A stretch of 64,000 bases of DNA from Nonomuraea sp. NEAU-A123. GTDB lineage: Bacteria > Actinomycetota > Actinomycetes > Streptosporangiales > Streptosporangiaceae. Below, in pieces: positions 62,600 through 64,000 of the stretch. The stretch is from contig NZ_JAHFZZ010000007.1 in the NCBI RefSeq assembly GCF_018603905.1, positions 124,001 to 188,000 on the forward strand, read 5' to 3'. The position numbers were made by a program, and so were the translations under genes. The notes under the pieces are model-generated. The model was not told the origin of the DNA, did not search any database, and saw only the letters and a program-made list of their open reading frames with translations. Each line of letters starts with the position of its first letter. Positions within the stretch are counted from its first letter, which is position 1.

Positions 62600-64000
62600 G
62601 CCTGTGACGTCGATGGCGCTGTCCCGGGACGTCACGGCGATGCCGTGGTTCCAGGAAGTCGCGGCGACGCCACCGTGGTCCTCCGAACGTGAAGCGCTGA
62701 CGGTGGGCGATCGTCCGGTGCTTGCGGTTCTCCTCCTCGCGGCGCTCCGCCTCCAGAGCCTCCTTCAGGCCCGGCGTGAACCCGCCACCGAAGCGGGACA
62801 TGTCAGGACCGGGGAAACCCGACGGACGGGTCCGCCGCAGAGCCGCCCGCATCGAGTCGATCCAGATCGGGCCCGGTAGCGACGCGCCCTGCACGGCCCC
62901 GTAGTAGTCGTCGCCGATCTCGATGTCCCGCAGGGGGTAGCGGTAGGCGCCCCTGATGTCGCCGACGCTGACCGCCGCCGCCAGATCCGGGGTGTAACCG
63001 GCGAACCACGCCGAGGTGTAACCGTTGTTCGTGCCCGTCTTGCCCGCCGCGGGGCGGTCGAGGCTCTGCCCGCGCATGGTGCCCTGGGTGAAGACGCCGC
63101 TCAGCACCCAGTTGACCGCGTCGGCCACCTCCCGCTCGATGGCCTGCTCGCAGGCGGGCGGCACCTGGGTGCGTTCGCCGGCCCGGCCGGTGATCTCCAC
63201 GATCGCCAGCGGCCGGCAGTACCTCCCCCTGGCCGCGAACGCCGCGAACCCCGCCGCCACCGTCACCGGGTCCATCTCGTTCACCCCGAGCGTGAACGTG
63301 GGCACCTCGCGCAGCGGCGTCCCGTCGGCTCGGGAGATGCCCAGCGCCTTGGCGGTCTTGACCACGTTGCACAGGCCGACCTTGCGCTCCAGCATCATGT
63401 AGAAGATGTTGACCGACTTCCAGGTGCCGGTCTCCAGGCTGTGCGGGCCGCCGGTGCCCTCACCGCTGGCGTTGTAGACGGTCGTGCGCGGGTCGTTGAC
63501 GCGCCTGCCCTGGCAGTCGCGATAGCCCTGATCGGGCGTCAACTGCCCGGGAGTCTGGAACCCGTCGCCGAACCGCCACCCCTGCCGCAACGCCGTGGCC
63601 AGGGTGAACACCTTGAACGTGGAGCCCGCCTGGAACCCCTGCCCGCCACCGTGCAGCACGTCGGCCGCCAGGTTGAACGTGGTCCTGGCCCCGTTCTTCC
63701 GGTTGCCCGGGTTGCGGCCGAAGCGCTTGCTGGCCGTCATCGCCGTGATCCGCCCGGTGCCCGGCTCGACCATGGCCTCGGCGGCCACCTCGGTGTCCTC
63801 GGGCCGTACCCGCTGCTGGATGGCCTGCTCGGCGGCCCGCTGCGCCAGCGGGTCGAGGCTCGTACGGATCACCAGCCCGCCCCTGCTCATCCTGGCCTGC
63901 CGCTTGGCCGCGGTGTTGCCGAACGCCGGGTTGGTCAGCAGCTCCCGCTGAACGTAATAGCAGTAGTACGGGTAGGCGCTCTGCGCGCAGCCGCCCGGCT
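62580..64000 (-). CDS. Class A penicillin-binding protein, transpeptidase part (5' truncated by window edge)
   Basis: At least 473 residues; the frame is open to the right edge, so the glycosyltransferase domain and true start are outside. The transpeptidase motifs are STFK (nucleophile Ser) in FQAGSTFKVFTLA, SVN in WKSVNIFYMM and KTG in AAGKTGTNNGYTS. The protein builds and cross-links peptidoglycan outside the membrane. The C-terminal tail after the TP domain is unusually basic (RRDFLEPRHRRDVPGQRHRR) rather than the Pro/Gly-rich tail common in actinobacterial PBP1. The stop overlaps ybaK by 20 bp. Confidence 0.93.
   Translation of the reverse strand, partial: PGGCAQSAYPYYCYYVQRELLTNPAFGNTAAKRQARMSRGGLVIRTSLDPLAQRAAEQAIQQRVRPEDTEVAAEAMVEPGTGRITAMTASKRFGRNPGNRKNGARTTFNLAADVLHGGGQGFQAGSTFKVFTLATALRQGWRFGDGFQTPGQLTPDQGYRDCQGRRVNDPRTTVYNASGEGTGGPHSLETGTWKSVNIFYMMLERKVGLCNVVKTAKALGISRADGTPLREVPTFTLGVNEMDPVTVAAGFAAFAARGRYCRPLAIVEITGRAGERTQVPPACEQAIEREVADAVNWVLSGVFTQGTMRGQSLDRPAAGKTGTNNGYTSAWFAGYTPDLAAAVSVGDIRGAYRYPLRDIEIGDDYYGAVQGASLPGPIWIDSMRAALRRTRPSGFPGPDMSRFGGGFTPGLKEALEAERREEENRKHRTIAHRQRFTFGGPRWRRRDFLEPRHRRDVPGQRHRRHRLNWGFR

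Overview
The window is high-GC actinobacterial chromosome, most likely an order Streptosporangiales / Nonomuraea-like actinomycete. The evidence is the codon usage, GTG starts, mycothiol-linked DinB proteins (TIGR03085/TIGR03086), PriA in place of separate HisA/TrpF, and a housekeeping order (liv, pdtaR, pyk, gltBD, lgt, trpCBA, hisI, hisDCBH-priA-hisF) that resembles the conserved Streptomyces core. There is no prophage, integrase, insertion sequence or CRISPR array. Accessory character comes from transporter/regulator pairs, a GH101 glycosidase and repeat-rich intergenic DNA.

Layout. 1-8914: branched-chain amino acid ABC transporter (livH partial, livM, livG, livF) followed by three paralogous LivK-type binding lipoproteins on the minus strand and two small lipoproteins. 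9064-14630: PdtaR-type ANTAR antiterminator, a short tRNA with anticodon CAA, a gene remnant, a TIGR03086 gene plus SDR with divergent LysR, dapD, and three intergenic blocks packed with repeats. 14631-20507: pyruvate kinase, a DUF2784 protein, a lipoprotein subtilase, and an MFS exporter under a TetR. 20779-28533: gltD/gltB and a divergent BpsA-like protein. 28554-33222: two paralogous membrane-anchored proteins, a VIT-type transporter, lgt, a DsbA-like protein and DoxX/MauE. 33354-37241: large secreted GH101 endo-alpha-N-acetylgalactosaminidase. 37379-45199: trpA, trpB, trpC, three small membrane proteins (two with GYGQQPP-rich disordered heads), an MFS/MerR pair, the Trp-associated membrane protein and hisI. 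45255-46945: a partner-switching cluster (STAS; MEDS-STAS; HATPase). 46947-50536: a heterodimeric ABC exporter. 50624-59002: a TIGR03085 protein, a glutamine-synthetase-like enzyme and the histidine operon hisD-C-B-(tm)-H-(tm)-priA-ridA-hisF. 59125-64000: an ATP-dependent DNA ligase, an MFS/AraC pair, YbaK and the 3' part of a class A penicillin-binding protein.

The genes mostly serve amino-acid supply: import of Leu/Ile/Val, glutamate from glutamine, and the Trp, His and Lys/DAP pathways. Cell-envelope and export functions are interleaved. The most unusual signals are non-coding. A family of about 114-bp repeats (four copies) lies just downstream of dapD, pyk and gltD, each copy co-oriented with the gene before it. 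Minisatellites with 19-, 30- and 42-bp periods are clustered at 10.2-14.4 kb, one of them grown out of a gene's 3' end. A hairpin encloses the start codon of the GH101 gene. A recurrent TAnnnT-N6-8-RTG geometry at nine genes suggests leaderless transcripts and settles several start codons. All functional statements are from reading the sequence and family knowledge; no database search was run.
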